From the IMG/VR virus record IMGVR_UViG_3300025120_000046, positions 1 through 61,943 of that record: DNA of 61,943 bases. One strand, written 5' to 3'. Origin of the DNA: a virus. Each line of letters begins with the position of its first letter. Position 1 is the stretch's first letter. Positions 6,963 through 15,819 of this stretch are shown here, one piece after another. The notes under the pieces are model-generated. The model did no database searches, had not been told where the DNA came from, and worked only from the letters and a program-made list of their open reading frames with translations. The position numbers and the translations under genes were made by a program.

Positions 6963-7777
6963 TGGATGAAATAATAAGAAAGCATAAAGCACAAAAACAA
7001 AGTAGAGTATATTTTTCAAAAGAAACAGAAGCCGCGATTGTTAGTTACAATCGCTCTTCTGATCCCGATGAACGAAGTAATTTATATCAAGAAAAAATAC
7101 ATTGGGCCTTTTATAAATTAACAGAAAATATTATCCATACATTTAAGTTCTATTATACTGATGGAGTTGAAAATTTAGAAGATCTTCAACATGAGATAAT
7201 AACTTTTTTATTGTCTAAAATACATAAATTTGATCCTACTAATGGGGCTAAAGCATATTCTTATTTTGGTACTATAGTTAAAAGATGGTTAATAGTTTAC
7301 AACCAAAAAAATTACGGAAAGAAAATTAAAAATATTTCTATATCAGATTTAAATCATTATTCACAATTAGATACTACAGATCCTGCTTTTATTACATCTA
7401 AAAGAGTAGAGGATGATGTTTCTCATGTAATTAATGTTGAAGAATTTAGTAACTATACAAATTCTAAAATACCTAAAGATTATAAATATGAAGATCGTTT
7501 ATCTTTATTTGTAGATCAATATGTAAAATATTGTACCGATAGAATATATGAATTATTCCCTAAAGGAAATGATGCTACTATAGCTGATGCAATCTTAGAA
7601 TTATTTAGAAAAAGAGATGCTATAGATGTTTTTAATAAAAAAGCATTATATATTTACATACGTGAAATGGTTGATGTAAAAACCCCAAAAATAACTAAAA
7701 TAGCAAATAAGTTATATGGCATTTTTAAAGAAAAATATTTATTTTATTTAGACCACGGATATTTTCCTCCAAAATAG
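6962..7777 (+). CDS. 55: Late-transcription sigma factor (T4 gp55-like)
   Basis: A 271-residue protein resembling the gp55 sigma factors of marine T4-like phages. The region from about residue 40 to 120 has ENIIHTFKFYY, LEDLQHEIITFLLSKIHKFD and AYSYFGTIVKRWLIVYNQKN, corresponding to sigma region 2, which melts and recognises the late promoter box. It is longer than T4 gp55 (185 residues). With the host core polymerase it should recognise the TATTTATA box found before late genes in this window. It is coupled by a 1-base overlap to the membrane protein upstream. No gp33 co-activator or sliding clamp is visible in the window. Confidence 0.85.
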   Translation: MDEIIRKHKAQKQSRVYFSKETEAAIVSYNRSSDPDERSNLYQEKIHWAFYKLTENIIHTFKFYYTDGVENLEDLQHEIITFLLSKIHKFDPTNGAKAYSYFGTIVKRWLIVYNQKNYGKKIKNISISDLNHYSQLDTTDPAFITSKRVEDDVSHVINVEEFSNYTNSKIPKDYKYEDRLSLFVDQYVKYCTDRIYELFPKGNDATIADAILELFRKRDAIDVFNKKALYIYIREMVDVKTPKITKIANKLYGIFKEKYLFYLDHGYFPPK

Positions 7778-7790
7778 TTTTAAAAATATA

Positions 7791-7799
7791 TATTTATAA
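7791..7799 (+). promoter_or_regulatory. Late-type box TATTTATAA
   Basis: The box lies 13 bases after the gp55 gene and only 9 bases before the ATG at 7809. It opens the long baseplate gene run. Confidence 0.72.
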
Positions 7800-7808
7800 C
7801 CAAAAATT

Positions 7809-8144
7809 ATGGGACAATTAGATTCATTAGTTTTTGGTAAAAAATCATTTTCCGATATATTGGAAGAAATTTACCAAAACCAAAAAAAGAGAGACGCTCA
7901 AGTAGTAGCTTTAATATCTGAATTAAAACCATTAGTTCAAGAAATAGGTGATGCTACTCTTATAGTACCACTTATTAAAGAATATATGGAAATTGGAGTT
8001 AAAAATGATGATGCATTAATAAAGATGGCAACTATAGTACAAAGAGTACTTCAAAATGAAGGAGATGGTGATACATTAGGCATTACAGATGAAGAAAAAC
8101 AACAACTTTTAGCTGAAATGGATAAACTTCAATTAGATAAATAA
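7809..8144 (+). CDS. Hypothetical protein at head of baseplate operon
   Basis: A 111-residue helical protein (DILEEIYQNQKKRDAQVVAL, later EEKQQLLAEMDKLQL). No domain recognised. It is the first gene behind the late box and lies 8 bases before the hub/spike-like gene, so it may be a small virion or baseplate assembly protein. Assignment is from context only. Confidence 0.6.
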   Translation: MGQLDSLVFGKKSFSDILEEIYQNQKKRDAQVVALISELKPLVQEIGDATLIVPLIKEYMEIGVKNDDALIKMATIVQRVLQNEGDGDTLGITDEEKQQLLAEMDKLQLDK

Positions 8145-8152
8145 ATATAAAT

Positions 8153-9385
8153 ATGCCAAGATTAGCAAAAACTCTAGCATCATTTGCTGCTATATCAACA
8201 GCAACACCATCTAGAGCAAATATTTTTCCTGCAAGGGTAAAATTTGCAATGGTAGATGATAAGACCCAAAGTAAAGTGTTTAAAAACTTTGGAGAATGGA
8301 GTTCTATTGGTTGTATTTTCTTTGATAGATTAAATCAACCAAATGCTAACCCTCAATTTACTACTGATAATTTTGCTAGACCTTTATTTCCTAACAATTC
8401 AAATATACCACTACATAATGAATTAGTTTACATAATGGCTTTACCTAATAGTAATGTTCAAGCTGATGTAAATGAATTAGCATATTATTATTTTCAAGCT
8501 ATTAATATATGGAATAGTACTCATCACAATGCTATACCAGACCCAATATTTGGGGATGCAAATCCAGATTCTCAACAAGCAGATTATCAACAAACAGAAG
8601 CAGGTGCCGTAAGAAGAGTAACTGATGGTGGTACTGAAATTGATTTAGGGGATGATTTTCAAGAAAAATTAGAAGTAAGAAATTTACAACCATATGCAGG
8701 AGATTTAATATACCAAGGTAGGTGGGGGCAATCATTTAGATTTGGATCAACCTTACAAGGAGCGCAGATTCCTAATCCATGGTCAAAATCTGGAGAAGAT
8801 GGAGACCCAATAACAATTTTAAAAAATGGTCAACATGAAGATAGTAATGAACCGTGGGTACCACAAGTTGAAGATATAAATACAGATTTATCTAGTATTT
8901 ATTTAACTTCAACACAAGAGATTCCAATTGAAGTAGCTAGTAAAAACTATAAATCATATGATTCATCACCTGAAGCACCCCCAAAATTTATAGGAGAACA
9001 AGTAATTATTAACTCTGGTAGATTATTATTTAATTCAAAAAATGATAATATTTTACTTTCATCTTCCGATACAATTAATTTAAACTCAATAAATAGTTTT
9101 AATGTAGATACACCTAAAACAATTATAGCATCTAAAGAAATATATTTAGGTGATAAAGGAGCAACAGAACCTATTATTTTAGGTAATAAATTTTTAGATG
9201 ACTTTCAAAAATTATTATCATCTTTAATATCATTGTGTGGTGCTTTAGGTACTCCTATAGGATCAGGACCACCTTTTGCAATTAATGGTGCTATTCCTGG
9301 ACCTGCAACTCAAACACTAGTAAAAGCCCAAAATATGTTAAATAAAATAACTCAATATAAATCAAAGGTTAGTAAATCTAAATAA
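8153..9385 (+). CDS. Baseplate hub/spike-like protein (T4 gp5-like)
   Basis: A 410-residue protein. The N-terminal part (ANIFPARVKFAMVDD ... SIGCIFF) fits an OB-fold like that of gp5/VgrG spikes. The C-terminal part (about residues 280-350) has short repeating beta strands: IINSGRLLFNSKNDN, ILLSSSDTINLNS, TIIASKEIYLGD. This is the pattern of a trimeric beta-helix spike, ending in a conserved GNKFLDDFQKLLSSL helix. Gp5 forms the central puncturing device of the baseplate. The T4 lysozyme domain is absent. The position before gp25 and gp6 fits. Similar phage proteins are annotated as baseplate spike, but T4 gp5 identity itself is tentative. Confidence 0.65.
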   Translation: MPRLAKTLASFAAISTATPSRANIFPARVKFAMVDDKTQSKVFKNFGEWSSIGCIFFDRLNQPNANPQFTTDNFARPLFPNNSNIPLHNELVYIMALPNSNVQADVNELAYYYFQAINIWNSTHHNAIPDPIFGDANPDSQQADYQQTEAGAVRRVTDGGTEIDLGDDFQEKLEVRNLQPYAGDLIYQGRWGQSFRFGSTLQGAQIPNPWSKSGEDGDPITILKNGQHEDSNEPWVPQVEDINTDLSSIYLTSTQEIPIEVASKNYKSYDSSPEAPPKFIGEQVIINSGRLLFNSKNDNILLSSSDTINLNSINSFNVDTPKTIIASKEIYLGDKGATEPIILGNKFLDDFQKLLSSLISLCGALGTPIGSGPPFAINGAIPGPATQTLVKAQNMLNKITQYKSKVSKSK

Positions 9386-9387
9386 CA

Positions 9388-10995
9388 ATGTCGGCATTAG
9401 GAAAATTATTAGTAAAATCTACTACCAGAGCTATAAAAAACACTGCTAAATTTGAATTAGCAGTTGATAACTTAATTGAAAAGTTTTCAGAGGCATGCCC
9501 ACCAAAAAATCAACTGTTACAAATAGTTAAACAAAAGAACCAAATACAGTCTGCATTACAAAATGTATTAGGAGAATTTTCAAGAGTCAATTCAGTAGTT
9601 GATACTACTAAAACAATTGTTACAACTGTAGGAACAGCAGTTAAAGTTATTAAAGCAATTCCACTACCAACATCAGTTCCCCCAGGTGTTGGTATTCCTG
9701 TTAATGTTATTACATTACTAGCTGATTCATTAGATACTTTAGGGGATTTAGTAAAAGGAGCAAAAGCATCTCTTAAAATAGTCCCACCAGTAGCAAAAAC
9801 AATTACTAGTTCAGCTGAAGTTGTATTAACTAAATTATCATCTTTAGATGGAGTTTTAAATGTATGTATTGAAGCATTATTAGATAATTTAGAATGGAAA
9901 GATAATGTAGAATATAATATAGGTAATCATGTTACTTATCAAGGTAATTATTATGCTTCTCAAATTGAACCTAATTTAAATATTCCTCCAATACCTGAAA
10001 CTGTACCTATATCATGGACATTATCAGATGCCGCAAGTGCTTTAAATGAATTAATGAATGAAATAGGAAATGTAGCAGCATCATCAGGAGCTAGTGTTGA
10101 TACTGGGTTAAATGAAGCAGATGATAAATTATTACTTGATAGATTAGATCCAAATTCTAATGATCCTTTATTTTACAAAAAATCAGGCTTTCCGTATAAA
10201 GATTGGAAATTAACAATAGAATATAACCCAAATAATGATTTTACTTTTCCCCAAAGAAGGATTAGAGCTGAAAATGTAAATAAATATGATGGTAATCCTT
10301 TTAAAGGAATAACTGTATATAACATATATGGGAAAAAATATTCATATAGTACTTCAGTAGCTGTATTAATTGATGAGGTTAAATTTGTTATAGAACAATT
10401 AGATACTAACTGGTATAAACAAAATAATCCAGAATATAATTCCTCAGGAACATTTGATCTAAATGCAAACTTTGAATTTAACTATCAAGGAATAGGAGAA
10501 AATACATTAGGTGAAAATATTAGTTCAAATTCAACCTCAAATACTGCCCCATTACCTCCACCAGCACCATTAGTTCCAATTCAATTTATTGCAGAGAATT
10601 TAGAAGAAAATGGAACAGAAACTAAAAAAATAATTCTCCCAACAAATATAAATAATGGGGTTTTAAATGCGATAGCAGGTAAAGTTGTAACTACTAACCC
10701 TTCTCAATCTATAGAAATAGTAGTAGATACAGGAACTAATTTTAGTTTTGGTAGTGGAAATCAAAACCAACCAGCAGAAGCAAGAGTAGAATTTACCCCA
10801 GATATATTGAAATCACTTAATAATTACACCTACCCAGATCTAGCTATAACTTATGCAACAGCATATGATGAAGAATATGTTAGAAGATTTACTTATAATG
10901 AACCTGGGGAATATACATTTAAATTACGAGTATTACATCAATATAGTATCAACACAACCGCAAACGGTAAAACTTATTTGCGATTGGAGCAATAA
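9388..10995 (+). CDS. Baseplate/tail structural protein with CBM5/12-like segment
   Basis: A 535-residue protein. The N-terminal 165 residues are helical and hydrophobic-alternating (SVPPGVGIPVNVITLLADSL), resembling a tail core or hub helical domain. Residues about 169-212 read like a carbohydrate-binding module 5/12: W170, NVEYNIGNHVTYQGNYY, then P-x(2)-P and a closing SWTL. The remainder is beta-rich with a proline-rich hinge (APLPPPAPLVP). It directly follows the spike gene by 2 bases. Such a module on a baseplate protein could contact glycan on the host surface. No homologue is named with confidence. Confidence 0.65.
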   Translation: MSALGKLLVKSTTRAIKNTAKFELAVDNLIEKFSEACPPKNQLLQIVKQKNQIQSALQNVLGEFSRVNSVVDTTKTIVTTVGTAVKVIKAIPLPTSVPPGVGIPVNVITLLADSLDTLGDLVKGAKASLKIVPPVAKTITSSAEVVLTKLSSLDGVLNVCIEALLDNLEWKDNVEYNIGNHVTYQGNYYASQIEPNLNIPPIPETVPISWTLSDAASALNELMNEIGNVAASSGASVDTGLNEADDKLLLDRLDPNSNDPLFYKKSGFPYKDWKLTIEYNPNNDFTFPQRRIRAENVNKYDGNPFKGITVYNIYGKKYSYSTSVAVLIDEVKFVIEQLDTNWYKQNNPEYNSSGTFDLNANFEFNYQGIGENTLGENISSNSTSNTAPLPPPAPLVPIQFIAENLEENGTETKKIILPTNINNGVLNAIAGKVVTTNPSQSIEIVVDTGTNFSFGSGNQNQPAEARVEFTPDILKSLNNYTYPDLAITYATAYDEEYVRRFTYNEPGEYTFKLRVLHQYSINTTANGKTYLRLEQ

Positions 10996-11011
10996 AAATT
11001 AATAAACATAA

Positions 11012-11020
11012 TATTTATAA
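11012..11020 (+). promoter_or_regulatory. Late-type box TATTTATAA
   Basis: This box ends only 6 bases before the ATG at 11027. If transcription starts about 6 bases after the box, as in T4, the mRNA would have a leader of about two bases. Confidence 0.7.
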
Positions 11021-11026
11021 TAAAAA

Positions 11027-11374
11027 ATGAAGTCATCACAATTAAAAACGCTAATTAAAGAAGCGGTAAAAGAAGCAATTCAAGAAGAATTGAAAGAAAT
11101 TTTATTGGAAGCTGTTAAGACTCCTAAAGTTGCAACAATAACATCTGCACCATATCAACCTGTTGTAGAATCAAATATTCCTCAACAACCTCAGATGAGT
11201 GCTGAAGAGAAAAGAGCAGCATATAAAAATATATTAGGTGATACAGCAGCATCCTTTACTACTAATAATGTTCCTCAAGGATTTAGACCTCAAGCAGGTT
11301 ATGATTCAAGTAATGGTACATTACCATCAGGTGAAGTTGATATGTCAATGATAGCAGGATTAATGAAAAAATAA
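11027..11374 (+). CDS. Predicted capsid-targeted small protein
   Basis: A 115-residue protein whose first 29 residues form an amphipathic basic/acidic helix beginning MKSSQLKTLIKEAVKEA and ending ILLEA. The (L/I)xE|A ending (E28|A29, also E12|A13) is the form cut by T4 prohead protease gp21 in capsid-targeting peptides. The remaining part is Pro/Gln-rich and low complexity and ends MSMIAGLMKK. The same N-terminal type occurs in at least six other genes here. Alternatively it is simply a baseplate accessory protein, since gp25 follows after 2 bases. Confidence 0.6.
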   Translation: MKSSQLKTLIKEAVKEAIQEELKEILLEAVKTPKVATITSAPYQPVVESNIPQQPQMSAEEKRAAYKNILGDTAASFTTNNVPQGFRPQAGYDSSNGTLPSGEVDMSMIAGLMKK

Positions 11375-11376
11375 TA

Positions 11377-11784
11377 ATGGCAAGAATAATACAGAGTAAA
11401 TACCCAATTGATTCAATCGCTAGAAAAGCGGTAGGGTTTTCTCTTCCTTTTAATGGTCCTGCTGTTTTTAACCCCACATTTACTACTAGAGAACAAACAA
11501 AATCTAATTTAATTAATTATTTATTAACTAATTTAGGTGAAAGAGTATTTAATCCTAATTTTGGAGCTAATTTAAGAGCTTTAGTATTTGAAAATATATT
11601 AGATAGAACTACAGATGAACTTAAAGAAAGAATACAAAATGATATTACTCTTTTTTTCCCACAAGTTACAATTGCCGAAATACAATTTAATAACCAACCA
11701 GATGATAATACAATAAATTTTACTTTAACGTATACTATTCAAAATTTTGGTATAACTGATGAAATAAACATATTACTACAATAA
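11377..11784 (+). CDS. 25: Baseplate wedge protein (T4 gp25-like)
   Basis: A 135-residue protein matching the gp25/W family of contractile tails, which joins the baseplate wedge to the sheath. Family features are the helical LINYLLTNLGERVFNPNFG, which carries the hallmark GERxxxPxFG motif (here GERVFNPNFG), followed by LRALVFENILDRTTDELKER and the strand INFTLTYTI. T4 gp25 is 132 residues, so it is full length. It overlaps gp6 downstream by 1 base (TAATG), which matches the conserved 25-6 order of T4-like phages. Confidence 0.93.
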   Translation: MARIIQSKYPIDSIARKAVGFSLPFNGPAVFNPTFTTREQTKSNLINYLLTNLGERVFNPNFGANLRALVFENILDRTTDELKERIQNDITLFFPQVTIAEIQFNNQPDDNTINFTLTYTIQNFGITDEINILLQ

Positions 11785-13646
11785 TGGCCGATTTAAAAAG
11801 AGACATAAGATATATTGATAGGGATTTTAACCAATTTAGAAATGCTTTAATTAACTATTCTAAAACTTACTTTCCTAACACATACAATGATTTTACAGAT
11901 ACATCTACAGGTATGCTATTTATGGAAATGGCTTCTTATGTAGGTGATGTATTATCATTTTATTTAGATAATCAAATACAAGAAACATTTATTCAAAAAG
12001 CTAGACAGCAAGAAAATTTATACCAAATGGCTTACTTATTAGGTTATGAACCTAAAGTAACAACAGCTGCTAGTGTTGATATTGATTTTTACCAACAAGT
12101 CCCTGCAATTCAAGTAAGCGGAGAATGGGTACCTGATTATGATTATGCTATGATAATTCCAGAAAATACTTCAATAACATCTAATTTAAATGCAACCCAA
12201 CAATTTTTAATTGAAGATGTAATAGATTTTTCGGCATCAGGATCTTTAGATCCAACAACAGTATCAGTATATCAAATATCAGGAACAGATCCAACATATT
12301 ATTTATTAAAAAAGACAAGAAAGGCTATATCAGCTACTATACAAACCCAAGAGTTTACATTTACAGCAGCTGAAAGATTTGATACTAGAACAATACAGGC
12401 ATCTAACATTATAGGCGTATTAGACTGCGTAGATACAGATAACAATACTTGGTATGAAGTACCAAATATGGCGCAAGAAAACGTATTTAATTCCATTAGA
12501 AACACAAATACTAATGACCCAACCTATAATTTAGAAGAAGATGCTCCATACTTATTACAACTAAAACAAGTTCAAAGAAGGTTTGTAACTAGATTTTTAG
12601 ACTCAGGTTCATTACAAATCCAATTTGGAGCAGGTTCAACTAAATCTAATGATGAAAATATTATTCCTAACCCAGATAATGTAGGTTTAGGTTTACCATT
12701 TGAAAGAGATCAATTAACAACAGCTTTTTCACCTTTAAATTTTATATTTACAAATACTTATGGAATTGCTCCTTATAATACAACATTAACATTTAGATAT
12801 TTAACAGGTGGAGGTATTGCTTCAAATGTAGAAGCAGGTGTATTAACGGTTTTAGATGATACTAATTTTAGATTTATAAATCCAAATTTAGCAAACACAG
12901 CTTTAGCAAATCAGATATTTGCTTCTGTATCATCAAATAATCCTTTAGCAGCTGATGGTGGTCAGGATGGAGATACAGTAGAAGAATTAAGATTAAATGC
13001 AGTAGGTAATTTTCAAAACCAATTAAGAGCAGTAACTAAAGAAGATTATTTAATTAGAGCATTATCAATGCCTTCTAATTTAGGCACAATAGCAAAAGCT
13101 TATGCAGTCCCTGCAAAAATAGGAGAATACCAACCCGGTGAATTACCTACAATTTTAGATTTATATGTTTTAACATATGATGCTAATAGTAATTTAAGAA
13201 CAGCTTCAAAATTAATTAAAAGAAATTTAGCAACCTATTTAGCAGAATATAGAATGATTAATGATTCTATTAAATTAAAAGATGCTTTTATTATAAACAT
13301 AGAAGTAGTATTTGATATAATAGTATTACCAAACTTTAATAATAATGAAACTATTACTAAATGTATAGCTTCATTAAGTAATTATTTTAAATTAGATGAT
13401 TGGCAAATTAATCAACCTATAATATTTTCAGATTTATATGTTTTATTAGATAAAGTAGAAGGAGTTCAAACAGTTAAAAATGTATCAGTTAATAATCTAT
13501 CAGGAGAAGCCTTAGGGTATAGTTCTTATGCATATGATATAGCAGGAGCAACTATTAATGATGTAGTTTATCCATCAATAGATCCTATGATTTTTGAAGT
13601 CAAATACCCTAATACTGACATTAAAGGTAGAGTAGTACCATTATAA
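11784..13646 (+). CDS. 6: Baseplate wedge protein (T4 gp6-like)
   Basis: A 620-residue protein matching the gp6/J-like baseplate wedge family (T4 gp6 has 660). The N-terminus has the typical FTDTSTGMLFMEMASYVGDVLSFY segment, then FIQKARQQENLYQMAYLLGY. The C-terminal third carries the J-domain-like segment with TKEDYLIRALSMPSNLGTIAKA and VEGVQTVKNV. Gp6 dimers link the six wedges into the baseplate ring. The start overlaps the gp25 stop. This is one of the most secure calls in the window. Confidence 0.93.
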   Translation: MADLKRDIRYIDRDFNQFRNALINYSKTYFPNTYNDFTDTSTGMLFMEMASYVGDVLSFYLDNQIQETFIQKARQQENLYQMAYLLGYEPKVTTAASVDIDFYQQVPAIQVSGEWVPDYDYAMIIPENTSITSNLNATQQFLIEDVIDFSASGSLDPTTVSVYQISGTDPTYYLLKKTRKAISATIQTQEFTFTAAERFDTRTIQASNIIGVLDCVDTDNNTWYEVPNMAQENVFNSIRNTNTNDPTYNLEEDAPYLLQLKQVQRRFVTRFLDSGSLQIQFGAGSTKSNDENIIPNPDNVGLGLPFERDQLTTAFSPLNFIFTNTYGIAPYNTTLTFRYLTGGGIASNVEAGVLTVLDDTNFRFINPNLANTALANQIFASVSSNNPLAADGGQDGDTVEELRLNAVGNFQNQLRAVTKEDYLIRALSMPSNLGTIAKAYAVPAKIGEYQPGELPTILDLYVLTYDANSNLRTASKLIKRNLATYLAEYRMINDSIKLKDAFIINIEVVFDIIVLPNFNNNETITKCIASLSNYFKLDDWQINQPIIFSDLYVLLDKVEGVQTVKNVSVNNLSGEALGYSSYAYDIAGATINDVVYPSIDPMIFEVKYPNTDIKGRVVPL

Positions 13647-13656
13647 AATTTAAATT

Positions 13657-14247
13657 ATGCCAACAGGAAATAATACAATACCAAATATAAAACCTCTTCT
13701 AACTAAAGAAGATGGAACAAGGGAAGTAAAATCATTAGCAAATAGCTTTAACCAAACTAATCTAGATTTAGAAAACAAATCTCCTTTAGGAGGTCCTATT
13801 AATACTGATCCTGTTACAATAAATGGTGTTGAATATGGAGGATTCTCAGCTAAATATTCTCCAACAGAACCTTACATACAAGAAGGAAATCAAAAATCAT
13901 CATTAGTAACAGTTGAACCTGGTGGGGATGTTTCAGATTTAGGAACATTAAAAGTAACAGCATTAGATATTGCATCAGATGAAGCAGGGACAAAACAAGG
14001 AGGAACGGGTGGACCAAATAGAACTAATGCTATAAATCAATATAATACAGTTGGAAGTGATGGTACATATCAATTAAAACGATATCCAAGTGAAAAAAAC
14101 AATTTTACTCCCTCTCCAAGTAATGGAACACCATTAAAAAATAGAGAGGGTAAAGACGTTGAAAACCAAACCCTTTCAGCTTATACCCCTGATAACACTT
14201 ATATGGATTATGTTATAGAACAAAAATCAAAACTAGACAAATTATAA
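13657..14247 (+). CDS. Hypothetical baseplate-region protein
   Basis: A 196-residue protein rich in Asn, Gly, Thr and Pro with few predicted helices, so it is probably extended or disordered; the last 25 residues (TPDNTYMDYVIEQKSKLDKL) look helical. No family recognised. It lies 10 bases after gp6 and 3 before the next gene, inside the baseplate run, and starts with AAATTATG. Confidence 0.6.
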   Translation: MPTGNNTIPNIKPLLTKEDGTREVKSLANSFNQTNLDLENKSPLGGPINTDPVTINGVEYGGFSAKYSPTEPYIQEGNQKSSLVTVEPGGDVSDLGTLKVTALDIASDEAGTKQGGTGGPNRTNAINQYNTVGSDGTYQLKRYPSEKNNFTPSPSNGTPLKNREGKDVENQTLSAYTPDNTYMDYVIEQKSKLDKL

Positions 14248-14250
14248 GAT

Positions 14251-15405
14251 ATGGCTATATATAAAATATTTCCTGAAAAAGATGCTACATTATATACTGA
14301 ATTCCCAAACCAAAACACTGGTAGGGATGAAATTTTAGAAGCATCAACATATTTAAAAAATTCACAACCTCAAGTTAGTAGATATCTTGTAAAATTTGCA
14401 ACTAGTGAAATTACAAATGTAATATCATCAAAAATAGGAACTGGGAAATCTGAATGGACAGCATATTTTAGAAATTTCCATGCTGTAGTAACAGGTTTAA
14501 ATTTAGATCAAAAATTAGAATTTTACCCAATATCAGGAAATTGGGGAATGGGAACAGGAAAATATAATGACATCCCAAAAGTTGAAAATGGTACAAGTTG
14601 GAATTGGGTAGATTATTCAGGATCAACTTTATGGCCTACAAGTGGATTTCCAATTTATGTAACAGCTTCCTGGTCTGGTAGTGTAACAGGAGGTGGAAAT
14701 TGGTATACAGGTTCAAATTTATCATCACCTTTAAATGAAGTAACCCAATCTCAAACTTTTACATATTCAGATACAAAAGATATAATAGTAGATGTAAAAA
14801 ATACAGTTGAAACCTGGTATAGTTATTCTTTAAATAATGCTAATGGTTTTGCTAATGAAGGATTTTTAGTAAAAAATACAGGATCTGTAGAATTTATTAA
14901 TACTAAAAATGCAACTACAACTTTTAAATATTTTTCAATTGATACTAATACAATATATCCCCCACAATTAGAATTTAGATGGAATGATTATACGTTTAAC
15001 ACAGGTTCATCTAATAATACTATTTTACCTCAGGTAGAAAGTTTTATTTCTATATACAACAATCAAGGAACTTATTATTCTCAAAGTATACCAAGACTAA
15101 GATTTGCAGCAATGCCAAAATACCCTGATAGAGTATTTTTAACTGCTTCATTATATAATACAAATTATTACCTACCAGAATCCCAGTCATTATATGCTGT
15201 TAAAGATACTGAAACAAATGAATTCGTAATTGATTTTGATAGTGATTATACAAGAATCAGTTCGGATACTACTTCAAGCTTTTTTGATTTATATTGTAAT
15301 GGTTTAGAACCTGAAAGGTATTATACAATTTTAGTAAAAACAACTATAGATGGTACTACTAAAGTTTTTGATGAAAACATAATGTTTAAAGTAGCTAAAG
15401 GATGA
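14251..15405 (+). CDS. DNRLRE-type virion protein in baseplate operon
   Basis: A 384-residue protein. The N-terminal half starts MAIYKIFPEKDATLYTEFPN and continues with TGRDEILEAS, a beta-rich jelly-roll of the DNRLRE/disaggregatase-related kind that begins with an 'atlys' strand and ends with a DIIVDVKNTVETWYS helix. The C-terminal part (residues about 260-384) is a beta-sandwich-like region with TEFNEFVIDFD-type strands. It occupies the position of gp8 in the T4 order, but I do not see gp8 similarity. It overlaps the next gene by 4 bases. Confidence 0.62.
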   Translation: MAIYKIFPEKDATLYTEFPNQNTGRDEILEASTYLKNSQPQVSRYLVKFATSEITNVISSKIGTGKSEWTAYFRNFHAVVTGLNLDQKLEFYPISGNWGMGTGKYNDIPKVENGTSWNWVDYSGSTLWPTSGFPIYVTASWSGSVTGGGNWYTGSNLSSPLNEVTQSQTFTYSDTKDIIVDVKNTVETWYSYSLNNANGFANEGFLVKNTGSVEFINTKNATTTFKYFSIDTNTIYPPQLEFRWNDYTFNTGSSNNTILPQVESFISIYNNQGTYYSQSIPRLRFAAMPKYPDRVFLTASLYNTNYYLPESQSLYAVKDTETNEFVIDFDSDYTRISSDTTSSFFDLYCNGLEPERYYTILVKTTIDGTTKVFDENIMFKVAKG

Positions 15406-15806
15406 GTACAAATAAAAATATAAATTTAAAAAGACAAGTATTTGATAAAGCTAAATTTAATGAGACAGTTAATACTAACTTTACTCAATTAAAATCTGAA
15501 TTAGATCCTCAATTTTTTGATTTAAGTTTGGCTACATTAGATGATTTTTGGAGCTTATATGAAAAGTTTTTTTATGATATTCCTAAAGATGGTGATATAA
15601 ATTCACATTTATATTTAGTAAAAACTAGTGGTGAATATATTAATTATACCCCTCAAAAAGAAGAAATTGAAGCATTGTTAGAAGAAATAGCAGAATTAAG
15701 AACAGAAAATCTAGAAGTAAGACAAGAAATAGCAGAAGTTATAGCTAATTTCAATTCAAATTCAGCATCAGCTGAAGCAATAGATAGTCAAACTCAAGCT
15801 GGTTAA
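15402..15806 (+). CDS. Hypothetical protein with C-terminal coiled coil
   Basis: A 134-residue protein. Residues about 30-80 are mixed and aromatic (LDDFWSLYEKFFYDIP); residues 88-118 form a clear coiled coil (IEALLEEIAELRTENLEVRQ). The end is low complexity (NSNSASAEAIDSQTQAG). It overlaps the gene before it by 4 bases and sits 13 bases before the giant gene, so it may be a chaperone or adaptor for that protein. Function unknown. Confidence 0.6.
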   Translation: MSTNKNINLKRQVFDKAKFNETVNTNFTQLKSELDPQFFDLSLATLDDFWSLYEKFFYDIPKDGDINSHLYLVKTSGEYINYTPQKEEIEALLEEIAELRTENLEVRQEIAEVIANFNSNSASAEAIDSQTQAG

Positions 15807-15819
15807 AATAAAGAATTGG

